From a virus, in IMG/VR virus record IMGVR_UViG_3300040801_004793, positions 1 to 64,000 of that record: DNA of 64,000 nt. One strand, given 5' to 3'. The notes under the pieces are model-generated. The model searched no databases. It saw only the letters and a program-made list of their open reading frames with translations, and was not told where the DNA came from. Both the position numbers and the translations under genes were made by a program. Shown here in pieces: positions 15,539 to 23,888 of the stretch. The first letter of the stretch is position 1. The number at the start of each line of letters is the position of its first letter.

Positions 15539-15826
15539 GTGTACTTTTCTCCAAAGGCAATTAAAGCTTTTCTAGGTCCTGTAAAAGCACTGCGAAGTAT
15601 TCTTAGAGTATTAGCAATTTTTACTCTAATTTCTTGTGGCGCTGGATTGCTTGTTTTTGTATTCACAAAAAACAATTTGCTCTTGTTCTTATCTGGAACC
15701 TTCCTCTTTCAAGTAGGAATTCTTTACCCCCCGGTAGAAATTCTGTATTGTCTACTGTCCGATGTAAATTATCTCCTGATTCGAGAGAGAAGACGCAATC
15801 GTCATATTGACTCACCAGGACTGTAG
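15539..15826 (+). CDS. Small membrane protein, GTG start
   Basis: A protein of 95 residues starting with GTG at 15539. Two membrane segments (ILRVLAIFTLISCGAGLLVF and LLLFLSGTFLFQVGILY) are followed by a basic tail (RERRRNRH). It is part of a run of three small membrane proteins of unknown role. Confidence 0.6.
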   Translation: MYFSPKAIKAFLGPVKALRSILRVLAIFTLISCGAGLLVFVFTKNNLLLFLSGTFLFQVGILYPPVEILYCLLSDVNYLLIRERRRNRHIDSPGL

Positions 15827-15843
15827 TTAAAATAGGCAAAAAG

Positions 15844-16098
15844 ATGAGATTCAACCCCCGTCTGACAACCCGACAAATGGCTAGATACGCAATAATTCTA
15901 GCTTTCTTTAACTTTGTGAAACTCTTTGCAAGAGTAGCCTTTGTTCTAGTGTTTCCTCTCCGATTCTTGCCCATCCTTCTTTTTGGATGGGAGATTTTCT
16001 CCTTTTCGGTCTTTACTAATCTAATGATGTCTGCCATTTATTTCTGGTGGATTTCGGACCTAGTTATTGACCAAGTACACAAAAAAGTCAGAGTTTAA
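15844..16098 (+). CDS. Small membrane protein
   Basis: A protein of 84 residues with two or three hydrophobic segments (YAIILAFFNFV, VAFVLVFPLRFLPILLF, FTNLMMSAIYFWWI) and a basic N-terminus. It is the third in the run of small membrane proteins. Holin-like action is possible for such proteins but nothing specific supports it. Confidence 0.6.
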   Translation: MRFNPRLTTRQMARYAIILAFFNFVKLFARVAFVLVFPLRFLPILLFGWEIFSFSVFTNLMMSAIYFWWISDLVIDQVHKKVRV

Positions 16099-16102
16099 AA
16101 AC

Positions 16103-16909
16103 ATGATTCCTTTTCATTTCCTACTTGAAGATCGACGCTGGTACGTACAAAAGATTTTGGGATACCAAGATCTTTCTCCTGAAGATCTCGACCTTTTCTG
16201 CAAAGCCTTTGTAATGGAACAGTTTGATTACACAGGCCTTTACGGTTTTACGGGAAAGCTAGCTTACACCGAATGGCTAGATAGATGGTCTTTGGTGACC
16301 GAGCTTGCAGAAAGCGATGTAGAATTTGTCAAATTTTGTATTCAGTCTTTTCGAGAAAAAAGACTAGGAGAGATTTACACGTATCTGTCCAGAGACTATG
16401 ATTTTGACGAAGATAGGTTTAACAGTGAGTATAGACCCTTTACGCAGTGGGATACTGGGAATCTATACCATCCCAGAATGATTCCCCCTTCGTTAAAAAA
16501 GGGAATTTCTCAAAATAACAAGATCTCTGTGTTAAGAGGTAGTTACGCTCAACTGCCTCTGATCTACAACAGCAAAAGATACCGACCGATTCTAAGTGGA
16601 GAACACATTCTACATAACTACCTTAACCGATTTCAACCTCAAATTTTTGGGAGTGAAAAGATAGTAGTTTCTCTTGAAAAGAAGAGACCCCATCCCTCGG
16701 CTTGTGATGGCTGGATTCCCGTCTTGGAGGATGGAAAACTGGTTGTAAACATTGTTTCTGTCAGAATAAACAGCCCAACTCAAATCGAGAATTTCGGAAG
16801 ATTTGTTTTTCCGAAACCCTTTGATTTTTACGAAAGAAAGTACGATTCTTTTCGTACATCTTTTGAGACATCTTGGCAAAAAGCTGTTCAATACGTAGGT
16901 GGTTTCTAG
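16103..16909 (+). CDS. Hypothetical protein
   Basis: A protein of 268 residues from the ATG at 16103. An upstream in-frame ATG lies inside the previous gene. It is rich in aromatic residues and Arg, with no recognised family. It is followed 4 bases later by the 2H phosphoesterase candidate. Confidence 0.7.
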   Translation: MIPFHFLLEDRRWYVQKILGYQDLSPEDLDLFCKAFVMEQFDYTGLYGFTGKLAYTEWLDRWSLVTELAESDVEFVKFCIQSFREKRLGEIYTYLSRDYDFDEDRFNSEYRPFTQWDTGNLYHPRMIPPSLKKGISQNNKISVLRGSYAQLPLIYNSKRYRPILSGEHILHNYLNRFQPQIFGSEKIVVSLEKKRPHPSACDGWIPVLEDGKLVVNIVSVRINSPTQIENFGRFVFPKPFDFYERKYDSFRTSFETSWQKAVQYVGGF

Positions 16910-16913
16910 AAAA

Positions 16914-17306
16914 ATGCTTGGTTACTTATACATCGACGCCTCTCAAGTTGTAAACTTCCCCCAGTTTAATCCGGTTTATCCCAATTTGCCTGACCCTCCT
17001 CATGTCACTCTGGTTTTTAACTGCCCTCATGCAGACGTAAAGAAGTATATTGGGAGAATTGTCCACATTTCTATTGAGGAAATTGTTACGTCGGAAACTC
17101 TTCAAGTCTTGAGAGTTTCTCTAGATAATTTCAGCTTTTTACAAGAGGGCAGAATTCCACACATTACACTTTCTTGGACAGATGGCACTTCTCCAGTAGA
17201 AAGTAATGTCCTTTTAAACGACCCCCTAATTTACGCTAGTTCGATTCTATTTCACCCGCCAATAAGAATCTCTGGTCGCATACAGTTTAAACCTTTTTCG
17301 TCATGA
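16914..17306 (+). CDS. Putative 2H phosphoesterase
   Basis: A protein of 130 residues from the ATG at 16914. It has two HxT motifs, HVTLVF at 30-35 and HITLSW at 83-88, which define the 2H phosphoesterase superfamily (LigT/cyclic phosphodiesterase/Acb1-like). Such enzymes open 2',3'-cyclic phosphates on RNA or cleave cyclic oligonucleotides. The size fits small phage members. With an RNA ligase and a CCA enzyme nearby, tRNA repair is one reading. An anti-CBASS nuclease of the Acb1 type is another. The sequence alone does not decide. Confidence 0.6.
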   Translation: MLGYLYIDASQVVNFPQFNPVYPNLPDPPHVTLVFNCPHADVKKYIGRIVHISIEEIVTSETLQVLRVSLDNFSFLQEGRIPHITLSWTDGTSPVESNVLLNDPLIYASSILFHPPIRISGRIQFKPFSS

Positions 17307-17410
17307 TCTCTAACTATCTCACTCTCTACTTTTTGAGAGTCTTGTGCTTGGTTTCTTTGATTGCAACAGTCTACCTGATTATTGGGAGAGTCTACCTATG
17401 TACGATCTAA
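17303..17410 (+). CDS. Tiny membrane protein
   Basis: A 35-residue frame whose ATG overlaps the previous stop (ATGA). It holds one hydrophobic segment (FLRVLCLVSLIATVYLIIG). The overlap with both neighbours and the clear membrane segment make it a likely real small gene, despite its size. Confidence 0.5.
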   Translation: MISNYLTLYFLRVLCLVSLIATVYLIIGRVYLCTI

Positions 17411-17718
17411 ATCGAAATACAGATCTAATAGATCTACCGCTATCGGTTAGTGAAGAATTTTTTGCTAGAGTTGAGTGGAGCTCAGACTGTTTAGTTCGAG
17501 TAAAGACTCACATGGAAATTCTTGGCTGGAAAGTTTCTTGGGGTGCTCTAAAACAATCTCTGGTAATTACAGAGAAAGGCTTGACCGAAGTTTTTGATCC
17601 CTGGGAAAAATTTAATCTCAATCTATTTGACGATGAAGGAAGCCCTTTAACGTTACCTCATCCGATGGACATCTCTAACGAGTGGAATCAAGAGTTAAGA
17701 GAGAAAACTCATGGCTAA
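17398..17718 (+). CDS. Hypothetical acidic protein
   Basis: A protein of 106 residues from the ATG at 17398, which has GGGAGAG at a good distance. A GTG further upstream (17344) would overlap the tiny membrane gene. No family is recognised. It overlaps the next gene by 8 bases. Confidence 0.65.
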   Translation: MYDLNRNTDLIDLPLSVSEEFFARVEWSSDCLVRVKTHMEILGWKVSWGALKQSLVITEKGLTEVFDPWEKFNLNLFDDEGSPLTLPHPMDISNEWNQELREKTHG

Positions 17719-18040
17719 TTACGGAGACGTTTATTTTCTAGCTCCCCCTCCTTCGGGGGAAGTAGGCTCAAAAGAAAATGACCCTGTAATATTTATCTTC
17801 TTTCTAAGTTCTGTACAGGGTCAGCCTAATAGAGTAATTCTCGATACTGGTGGATTTGAACTAAATTTGCCAGAGATTTGCAAAAAAGCAACTCTGGCCT
17901 TAATTCCTGGCACACCAAAAAATAAGAGTATTAGAATCGGGAGAAGATACCTGGAAGATCTAAACGGTAATTCAATTGGTTCCCTTATTGGGATAGAAGC
18001 TACTAGAGGAGCGTTAAGAAATTGGATTTTGGAACCATGA
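17711..18040 (+). CDS. Hypothetical protein
   Basis: A protein of 109 residues, beta-rich (VIFIFFLSSVQGQPNRVIL; IGRRYLEDLNGNSIG), of unknown family. Its stop overlaps the ATG of the next small gene (ATGA). Confidence 0.65.
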   Translation: MANYGDVYFLAPPPSGEVGSKENDPVIFIFFLSSVQGQPNRVILDTGGFELNLPEICKKATLALIPGTPKNKSIRIGRRYLEDLNGNSIGSLIGIEATRGALRNWILEP

Positions 18041-18186
18041 TTATAATTTTAATTCTGCTGATTGGGCTGGTACTGTGCTTTTTATTTTCTGGTCAACTAG
18101 GATCTACTTCCGCTTCCAACTTAAAAACAAAAGCTCGAAAGAGGGGTAAGAGGTCTAGTTTTAACTCGGAGAAGAAAAACAAATGA
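18037..18186 (+). CDS. Small single-span membrane protein
   Basis: A protein of 49 residues with an N-terminal hydrophobic segment (IIILILLIGLVLCFLF) and a strongly basic tail (KTKARKRGKR). It is linked at both ends by ATGA overlaps to its neighbours, which strongly suggests a real gene. Confidence 0.6.
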   Translation: MIIILILLIGLVLCFLFSGQLGSTSASNLKTKARKRGKRSSFNSEKKNK

Positions 18187-18662
18187 CAAATAGCATTGAT
18201 ACGTCTTTGTCAGCAATTCGAGAGAATCCTTCTCGATTTAAAGAGATTTTACAAGCAGATTATAACTATGTACTACATAAGTTATCTGCTCAAGAGTATC
18301 AAAGTAAGTCTGAAAATACAAGGGTGTGTCTTCTTGAATCGAGATCTCCCGTGTATCCTTTAAAAAAGACTTTAAGATGTGCCGTAGGCCATTTGGTCGA
18401 TGAAGAAGTACTAGAACAGTGCAGAGCTAACAATTCTTTAGGATTATCAGTACATGACCTTCAAGATTACTATGACCTTTATGTGGAAAATGATCCTGAA
18501 ACACAGAAGTTATTAGATGAGTACTTCTTTTTTCTCATTTACCTTCTTAAAATTCATGATAATTCACAAAATTGGAATGGAGAGGGGTATGTAAAAAGGA
18601 ATAAAGACGAGACTTTAATAGAACAGGTCTATAGCTTAAGATCTCCTTGGGAGGAGAACTAA
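18183..18662 (+). CDS. Hypothetical protein, paralogue of the next gene
   Basis: A protein of 159 residues. It shares with the next gene the pattern CAVGHL in the middle and IHDNSQNW-like near the C-terminus. The conserved Cys/His pair and the HD(x)S..W motif suggest a small folded domain, perhaps metal-binding. Function is unknown. Confidence 0.7.
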   Translation: MTNSIDTSLSAIRENPSRFKEILQADYNYVLHKLSAQEYQSKSENTRVCLLESRSPVYPLKKTLRCAVGHLVDEEVLEQCRANNSLGLSVHDLQDYYDLYVENDPETQKLLDEYFFFLIYLLKIHDNSQNWNGEGYVKRNKDETLIEQVYSLRSPWEEN

Positions 18663-19099
18663 TGAATATTACACTAGATGCAATCGTAGAGGAGTATCTC
18701 GAAAGAGGGTTGACACCAGAATTTAAAGAAAAAGTTCTTTCTTTCGTAATAGGTAAACTGGAAAAACAGCCAACTAGAAGTTTTAATACGGCTTTAGAAG
18801 TTTGTGTGTACTTAGATGGGCCATCGGGTCATAAATGTTCTATTGGACATTTAATACCTAAGCGATTTCAAGAAAAGGTTTTTAACACTCAAAGCTTAAA
18901 TCAACTTTCAGTAAGAGATCTTGTTTCTGAATTGTACCCTGAAAAGTTTATTCCTTGTGTTCCTAAAGACCTATGTATTTTCTTGGATGCTTTGCAATGG
19001 ATTCATGATACAAGTCGAACTTGGGGTCCAGATGGTTTTAACCCTGAAAGAGCTAGAGAAGAATATCAAAATTTTTTTGATAGAAAATACTTTTCTTAA
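18662..19099 (+). CDS. Hypothetical protein, paralogue of the previous gene
   Basis: A protein of 145 residues from the ATG at 18662, coupled to the previous stop (TAATG). It has CSIGHL and IHDTSRTWGPDGF, matching its upstream neighbour. The pair arose by duplication. Function is unknown. Confidence 0.7.
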   Translation: MNITLDAIVEEYLERGLTPEFKEKVLSFVIGKLEKQPTRSFNTALEVCVYLDGPSGHKCSIGHLIPKRFQEKVFNTQSLNQLSVRDLVSELYPEKFIPCVPKDLCIFLDALQWIHDTSRTWGPDGFNPERAREEYQNFFDRKYFS

Positions 19100-19120
19100 T
19101 TTTTTGATTTTTGTACATAT

Positions 19121-19165
19121 GATTGAGTAATCTTTTTCGTAAGTTTATTTCTCATTTACTCAATC
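19121..19165 (+). terminator. 10-bp hairpin after the 18183-19099 gene pair
   Basis: GATTGAGTAA and TTACTCAATC form a 10-bp AT-rich stem with a 25-base loop. A second interrupted stem (GGAGC...TTGG / CCAAGCTCC) lies at about 19190-19231, before the HNH gene. It may end the transcript or structure the leader. Confidence 0.4.
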
Positions 19166-19292
19166 AAATGTCTATGTTTGCTAAAATGTAAGGAGCTGTC
19201 TTGGTTATTTATCTTCCTGATCCAAGCTCCAACCGCATTGTAGCATACCTTTTTTCTCAAAGTCAACCTTTAACCGTACATTGGAGGGTCGG

Positions 19293-19769
19293 ATGACCGT
19301 ACATCCTGATATTGAGCTTGAAGTTCCTGGTCTTGACGGCTACTTGGTAGATCCATTTAAGGCTGTTGTATACAGCTATCAGGGAACGTTTTATAAAAAA
19401 CCTCTTAAAGCCTTTTTAGGTTCCAACAATAAAAATTTAGTTGTTCAACTTATAGTTAGGGGAAAGCGAACAACTAGGTCTTTAGCTCTTTTAGTCTACA
19501 AAGCTTATCATGGCTTACCTGAAAATACTAAGATAAGGGTAAAACACATAGATGGTAATTGTCTAAATTGCAGCATTGACAATCTAGAACGAGACCAGGT
19601 GTATGTACCTCTTGGACACAGTATCGTATTGGAGGATTCTCAAATTATAGAGATTCGAAACTTATACCGTTCGGGAGGGGTGACACAAAAACAATTAGCC
19701 CAAAGATTTGGCGTCAGTATAAACACGATTTCGTCCATTGTTCATCGAAGAAAGCACAATCATGTCTAA
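19293..19769 (+). CDS. HNH endonuclease with C-terminal helix-turn-helix
   Basis: A protein of 158 residues from the ATG at 19293, which has GGAGGG in front; a TTG at 19281 is the alternative. The middle matches small phage HNH homing endonucleases (LALLVYKAYHGLP, VKHIDGNCLNCSIDNLE). The C-terminus is a helix-turn-helix (QKQLAQRFGVSINTISSI) that likely binds DNA. It is free-standing, so it may be a mobile gene that inserted between transcription units. The flanks are intergenic. Confidence 0.8.
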   Translation: MTVHPDIELEVPGLDGYLVDPFKAVVYSYQGTFYKKPLKAFLGSNNKNLVVQLIVRGKRTTRSLALLVYKAYHGLPENTKIRVKHIDGNCLNCSIDNLERDQVYVPLGHSIVLEDSQIIEIRNLYRSGGVTQKQLAQRFGVSINTISSIVHRRKHNHV

Positions 19770-19874
19770 TAGTACTTTACCTTTACCAAGCTATTTGCAA
19801 ACTTTACTCAAAGTTTGTTTATAGATGCGGTAGCACTTTTTAGAAATTGGAGATTTACCTGGAGTATAAGTTTC

Positions 19875-20336
19875 ATGAAAAACAATTTTTACCACGGGGG
19901 CGGAGGTGGTCCCCCTTCGAATCCAAAACCCGACAAAGATCCCAAACCTAAGGTGCCGGATGCTCCTCCACCAAGCCCAAGAGAAAAAGGTCTTACTCTT
20001 TTTGACCTGTTAACGATTATTTTGTCGGCCATATTTGTGCTTCACTTGCCTTTTTTAGTATTACGTGGAAAAATGCCTTTTATTGACTGGAGGCCAATTC
20101 GACCAGCCGAAAGAATTAGAGTTGCGGAGGAAAATTTCTTAGACTCTACTCAAGAGACACACGTATTAAAAGGGTGTACCTCTCTAGATTCTGATGGAGA
20201 TGGAAGAGTTTCTTGTGATGCTAAAAACACTTTAGATGGGGGCCGCATTGACACTTTTGAGTGCCCGTATTCTACAGGTTTTCTAGCTGATAAAGGATGT
20301 TCTACTCGAAGAGAGTTTAACACCCAAACTCGATGA
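19875..20336 (+). CDS. Membrane-anchored protein with Pro-rich region and Excalibur-like calcium loop
   Basis: A protein of 153 residues from the ATG at 19875. It has a Gly run, a Pro/Lys-rich stretch (PKPDKDPKPKVPDAPPPSP), one membrane segment (LLTIILSAIFVLHLPFLVL), then a Cys-containing C-terminal domain. That domain carries SDGDGRVSCD, which resembles the calcium-binding loop of extracellular Excalibur domains. The topology would be Pro-rich part inside and Cys domain outside. It may act at the cell envelope. Confidence 0.55.
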   Translation: MKNNFYHGGGGGPPSNPKPDKDPKPKVPDAPPPSPREKGLTLFDLLTIILSAIFVLHLPFLVLRGKMPFIDWRPIRPAERIRVAEENFLDSTQETHVLKGCTSLDSDGDGRVSCDAKNTLDGGRIDTFECPYSTGFLADKGCSTRREFNTQTR

Positions 20337-20344
20337 GTTTTGAG

Positions 20345-20380
20345 AGTAAGAGGTAGTTTCTAAAAAGACTGCCTCTTACT
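20345..20380 (+). terminator. 13-bp hairpin terminator
   Basis: AGTAAGAGGTAGT pairs with ACTGCCTCTTACT (one G-T pair) around a 10-base loop, 8 bases after the stop of the preceding gene. No long T-run follows. Confidence 0.6.
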
Positions 20381-20417
20381 AACTTAAATTAAAGTTTTAG
20401 TGGGAGAAAAAAACTAA

Positions 20418-20753
20418 GTGTCTTCTATTACTTTCAAAGAATTTACAATTGAAATTCCCGAAGCAAGAACTCATATTTCAGGTAAAAAAGACGGTACAAA
20501 AAAAGTAATTTTAAATAACTACTCAAGTTATTCTTTTTTCTTTACTCACTCTTTGCCTGGAACTGTAGTTCTTAGTGTTTTTTCTTATTCTCTTTCTAAA
20601 TCTACGGAGCAGTTAGTTTTCAATAGTATAGTTTTTCCCAGTGAGAATCATATTCTAGAGTTAACTCGGAGGCAACTACCAGAAAGTCTAATTTTTCAAG
20701 TATCGACCGCAACTTCAACACAAGAGTTTACCCTACTTTTGGAGAAAGCTTAG
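20418..20753 (+). CDS. Hypothetical beta-rich protein, GTG start
   Basis: A protein of 111 residues starting with GTG at 20418 behind GGGAGAAA. The composition is Ser/Thr-rich with alternating hydrophobic strands (TVVLSVFSYSLSKS). No family is recognised. It is followed 1 base later by a tiny membrane protein gene. Confidence 0.6.
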   Translation: MSSITFKEFTIEIPEARTHISGKKDGTKKVILNNYSSYSFFFTHSLPGTVVLSVFSYSLSKSTEQLVFNSIVFPSENHILELTRRQLPESLIFQVSTATSTQEFTLLLEKA

Positions 20754-20754
20754 C

Positions 20755-20853
20755 ATGACCGTAATTCTTCTACTACTGGCAGCTTTTGTTTTGTACCTCT
20801 TTTATAGATTTTTGGAGGAAATTTTTAAACATATTTCCGGTCCCTGGGAATAA
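20755..20853 (+). CDS. Tiny membrane protein
   Basis: A 32-residue frame with a single hydrophobic helix (VILLLLAAFVLYLFYRFL). The ATG sits 1 base after the previous stop, and a tRNA gene follows. It is small, so moderate confidence only. Confidence 0.45.
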   Translation: MTVILLLLAAFVLYLFYRFLEEIFKHISGPWE

Positions 20854-20902
20854 AGGACGGCTAAAAGTTTTTACCCCTTCTTTTCTAAAAAGGGGTATAT
20901 TA

Positions 20903-20983
20903 GGGCGGTTGGCCGAGCGGATTAGGCAACCAACTCATAATTGGTGGGGAAACCCTAGACAGGTTCGACTCCTGTACCGCCCA
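20903..20983 (+). tRNA. tRNA with CAT anticodon on a class II (long variable arm) body
   Basis: 81 bases. Acceptor GGGCGGT/ACCGCCC with A as discriminator, D stem GCC/GGC, anticodon stem ACCAA/TTGGT with loop CTCATAA, a long variable arm (GGG-AAA-CCC) and T arm ACAGG/CCTGT. Anticodon CAT would mean Met, or Ile if the C is converted to lysidine. The long arm and A73 are features of bacterial Leu tRNAs. Identity is therefore unclear. CCA is not encoded. Confidence 0.85.
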
Positions 20984-21141
20984 TACAAAACTAGAGAGGC
21001 CACTCTTATGTATTACAATTACTCTGGATATTAGTGAGATTATTACTAGTTGCCCTCAGTTGAAAGACATTAAAGACTTTTCAGGTTTTTATATTTCTTT
21101 AGAAGGGAAATCTTTATTTTTTTACGAACGGAATTAAAGTC

Positions 21142-21603
21142 ATGTTTTATCTGTTTAATTCTCAAAATATTGATTTGAGCCCTCAAGCAGCATTTAGAAG
21201 AAGTTTAAAAACGGACTGGATGACTCTGAATTCTAGTTGTCTAATTTCCACTACAAAAATTTCACACGAATGCCTAAATCTCCCTTTTCGGACAACAACA
21301 TTTGAAATTTATCAGAGAGTTAAAGATTTGAGAGAATTTAATCTCAGGCCGCCAAATTTTGAAGAGGCCTGTGAATGGCTGAAAGTTACAAAAAGATCTC
21401 GGGATTCAGTTCTTATTAATACCTTTTTTAAAGGGTATACTAAACTTTATGTTTTTTTGGTGCATATTGATAAAAATGTGTCTTGCCATTTTAAGACTGA
21501 ACGCCGAAATTCACTAAATCTTGCTACGGGAAGTTTTTCTATTGTTTTAGTATACGATCCAGTTATCGAAAAAAACCCTTTAATCTATAGAACTTTTCCA
21601 TGA
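21142..21603 (+). CDS. Hypothetical protein of a tandem triplet, member 1
   Basis: A protein of 153 residues. Its core (EIYQRVKDLREFNLRPPNFEEACEW) aligns by eye with EIYERFCFLRRFNIRLPTKEEVVYW in member 2 and the GYRLPTYKETA region in member 3. The RLPT-E pattern is reminiscent of the RLPTEAEWEYA motif of the FGE fold, so it may be a remote, stripped-down relative. It overlaps the next gene by 4 bases. Confidence 0.6.
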   Translation: MFYLFNSQNIDLSPQAAFRRSLKTDWMTLNSSCLISTTKISHECLNLPFRTTTFEIYQRVKDLREFNLRPPNFEEACEWLKVTKRSRDSVLINTFFKGYTKLYVFLVHIDKNVSCHFKTERRNSLNLATGSFSIVLVYDPVIEKNPLIYRTFP

Positions 21604-22073
21604 AGAATCACATTTTAGGTTATACAGACTTTAGTCCCTTCTTTGATGGGCCTTTTTCTAGTGAAGCCGTCGGAAAAAACATTTCTTTTTTAAGTTATTC
21701 GGAAAACATTAGTTTAAGTTGTAAGCCCTTTAACCCCCAAGATATTAAGATAGATCCCACTTTTTCAGCGGCAGAAATATACGAGAGATTTTGTTTTTTA
21801 AGACGTTTCAACATCCGTCTTCCCACGAAAGAAGAGGTTGTTTATTGGCAAGAAACTTCTCTACATAAAAGCACTGGTCCCAAACCAGCTATATTTTTAA
21901 CTTACTCTTTTTTAAAGACGCCAGAAAATGTACTTTACCTTCAAGTGTATAGACCAAGCTGGGGTACTAGTCTTTGGAGGCGGTTCCCCCATACCTGTAT
22001 CATGATACTAGTTCACGATACAAAAATAGAAGAGACCCCTCCACAAACAGAAATATACCCTATCTACCATTAA
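21600..22073 (+). CDS. Hypothetical protein of a tandem triplet, member 2
   Basis: A protein of 157 residues with NIRLPTKEEVVYWQE in the middle, similar to its two neighbours. The link to the FGE fold is weak because the WEYACRAG, MHGN and RGGSW motifs are missing. Its start overlaps the stop of member 1. Confidence 0.6.
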   Translation: MKNHILGYTDFSPFFDGPFSSEAVGKNISFLSYSENISLSCKPFNPQDIKIDPTFSAAEIYERFCFLRRFNIRLPTKEEVVYWQETSLHKSTGPKPAIFLTYSFLKTPENVLYLQVYRPSWGTSLWRRFPHTCIMILVHDTKIEETPPQTEIYPIYH

Positions 22074-22081
22074 AAATAAAA

Positions 22082-22654
22082 ATGGCCGACGTTTTTGGAT
22101 TATCAGACCCCAACTTAAACTCTCTTGTAAGATCTTCTGCTCCGGGAGCACTATTTATTAATGTCTATGACGACTTTTATATTTCAGAATCTACCATCTC
22201 TACGTCACATTTAAATTCAAAAGATATTTCTGGATCATTTCAAGAGTTTCAGGAAAAGTTGGGTTGTCTTTTTCCGGGCTACAGACTCCCTACTTACAAG
22301 GAGACTGCTTTATCTATAACTCACGGCTTACTTAAACAAAAAAAATCTTGGGAATTAGTAAATTTTCATGAGGATATGAACTTAATACCCGCAGAGAGAG
22401 CTATGAACTTAATACCTTCTGCGGAGGTAGAAATGGCCGTGTCTTTTTCTCGCAGTTCTCGCGATTATAGTATTCTCAGTAAAATACATTATCTATCCTT
22501 AAAAAGAAAATTCCCAGAAAGAGAGTTTTGGAATGTTCCTTTTGTAATGAGTCTTAATAATTTAGGTGTAGTGGTGCCTCTTCTACCTTCCGTATCGACT
22601 AGCGGTTCTACTATAGGTTTCAGGTTAGCTTATAACGAGAAAGGAAAAAAGTGA
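22082..22654 (+). CDS. Hypothetical protein of a tandem triplet, member 3, FGE-like
   Basis: A protein of 190 residues from the ATG at 22082; the longer frame upstream overlaps member 2. It has GYRLPTYKETA in the middle and ends with TIGFRLAYN, matching the GFRV end of the FGE fold better than its two neighbours. It contains a short internal repeat (NLIPAERAMNLIPSAE). It is probably a degenerate lectin-fold protein, without known function. Confidence 0.6.
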   Translation: MADVFGLSDPNLNSLVRSSAPGALFINVYDDFYISESTISTSHLNSKDISGSFQEFQEKLGCLFPGYRLPTYKETALSITHGLLKQKKSWELVNFHEDMNLIPAERAMNLIPSAEVEMAVSFSRSSRDYSILSKIHYLSLKRKFPEREFWNVPFVMSLNNLGVVVPLLPSVSTSGSTIGFRLAYNEKGKK

Positions 22655-22766
22655 AAAAATTATAGTTTTAGAACTTGCTTCTGAGAGCTGGTACCTATAA
22701 CTTTTTGTAGGGGTCAGTTATCTCTGTTCAATCAACCTCTGAAAACCAATACAGGATTCAAGACTA

Positions 22767-23888
22767 ATGGCTAAACCACAACTCGTAGAACTAGAAGGCT
22801 CTTTCTTTCACCAGGAGCTTCTGCACCCTACAGAACTGGAGCCCGCAATTTATACAATAAAATCCCATCCGAGGCTAGGTTTAGGCCTTACTTTTGCATC
22901 AAATACTTTTTCTCTACCCCCAAAACTCTACGGGGGCGTATCTCTTGCAGACCAAATTATTGAGTCCTGGGTTAAATTAGGGCTCAATAATATGGGAGCC
23001 TTATTTGCAGGACTTCCCGGAACGGGAAAATCTATTATTGCAAAGAAAATTTGCAATCATGCAATATTGAATTTAGGCATTTCCGTGATTGTCGTAAGTG
23101 AGCCTATCGAGGTCTTACAACTTTACAATCTCATCACTCCGTACAAAACACCTTTTGTTCTATTCTTTGATGAGTTTGAGAAAGTCTACTATGAGTCTCA
23201 GGGAGAAGAGCTTCTTAGTCTATTAGATGGATCTCTTACAACTCCCACCTTAAACTTACTTACCTCGAATACGTCTGACATTTCAGAATTTCTAATTCAC
23301 CGTCCGGGTAGAATTAGATATTTGCAAACTTACAACAGTCTTCACAGAGACCAAGTTCTGGATTTTCTGTCAGACCACTTACCAGAAAATTTGGTGCTTC
23401 CTGTGGCTGATTACTTGTTTTGTAAAACATCTGTCATTACTTTTGACATTTTGCAAGCCGTCGCGACTGAAATTAAAATTCACCAACCAGGAATAGAAGA
23501 TCTTATGGATCTCTTAAAACCTCTAAATATTAAACCTGAGTCTGGTTTTTTCACGGCTGTTTTTTCTGAGTTTAGTAATCAACCTGTCATCCCTTTTATG
23601 GGATCTGTAGAAGGTAAGCTTTCAAGAATGCAACGCTACTACATAGGTAGTTCAGTACTGAGAGGAGAAGACATCTTTGTACTTAATTTTTCTAGAAACC
23701 CAGATGACCCTTTAGCTGAAAAAGGTACAATCTACCTAGACTTTTCCCGGTCAAAAACAAAATTAGGGGATTCTAAACTTCATGTTCCTTTTTTCTATGA
23801 ACCTATTAAAAAAGGAATAAAACAACTCCCTGCGGGTTTTGCTTGTTTTACTCGGGAACTAGAAGATTCATCTCAGGGTCATACCTAA
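22767..23888 (+). CDS. AAA+ ATPase
   Basis: A protein of 373 residues. Walker A GLPGTGKS lies at about 83-90, Walker B LFFDEFEK at about 131-138, then sensor 1-like LLTSNTSD and an arginine finger in HRPGR. This is the core of AAA+ ring ATPases. The C-terminal third is unique. There is no protease or nuclease domain. It could remodel a phage protein complex. About 110 non-coding bases precede it. It overlaps the end of a small antisense gene. Confidence 0.82.
   Translation: MAKPQLVELEGSFFHQELLHPTELEPAIYTIKSHPRLGLGLTFASNTFSLPPKLYGGVSLADQIIESWVKLGLNNMGALFAGLPGTGKSIIAKKICNHAILNLGISVIVVSEPIEVLQLYNLITPYKTPFVLFFDEFEKVYYESQGEELLSLLDGSLTTPTLNLLTSNTSDISEFLIHRPGRIRYLQTYNSLHRDQVLDFLSDHLPENLVLPVADYLFCKTSVITFDILQAVATEIKIHQPGIEDLMDLLKPLNIKPESGFFTAVFSEFSNQPVIPFMGSVEGKLSRMQRYYIGSSVLRGEDIFVLNFSRNPDDPLAEKGTIYLDFSRSKTKLGDSKLHVPFFYEPIKKGIKQLPAGFACFTRELEDSSQGHT

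Noticed and set aside
20786-21034. Plus-strand frame of 82 codons across the CAT tRNA
   Set aside because: It runs through a complete tRNA gene; the tiny membrane protein at 20755 in another frame is a better reading.
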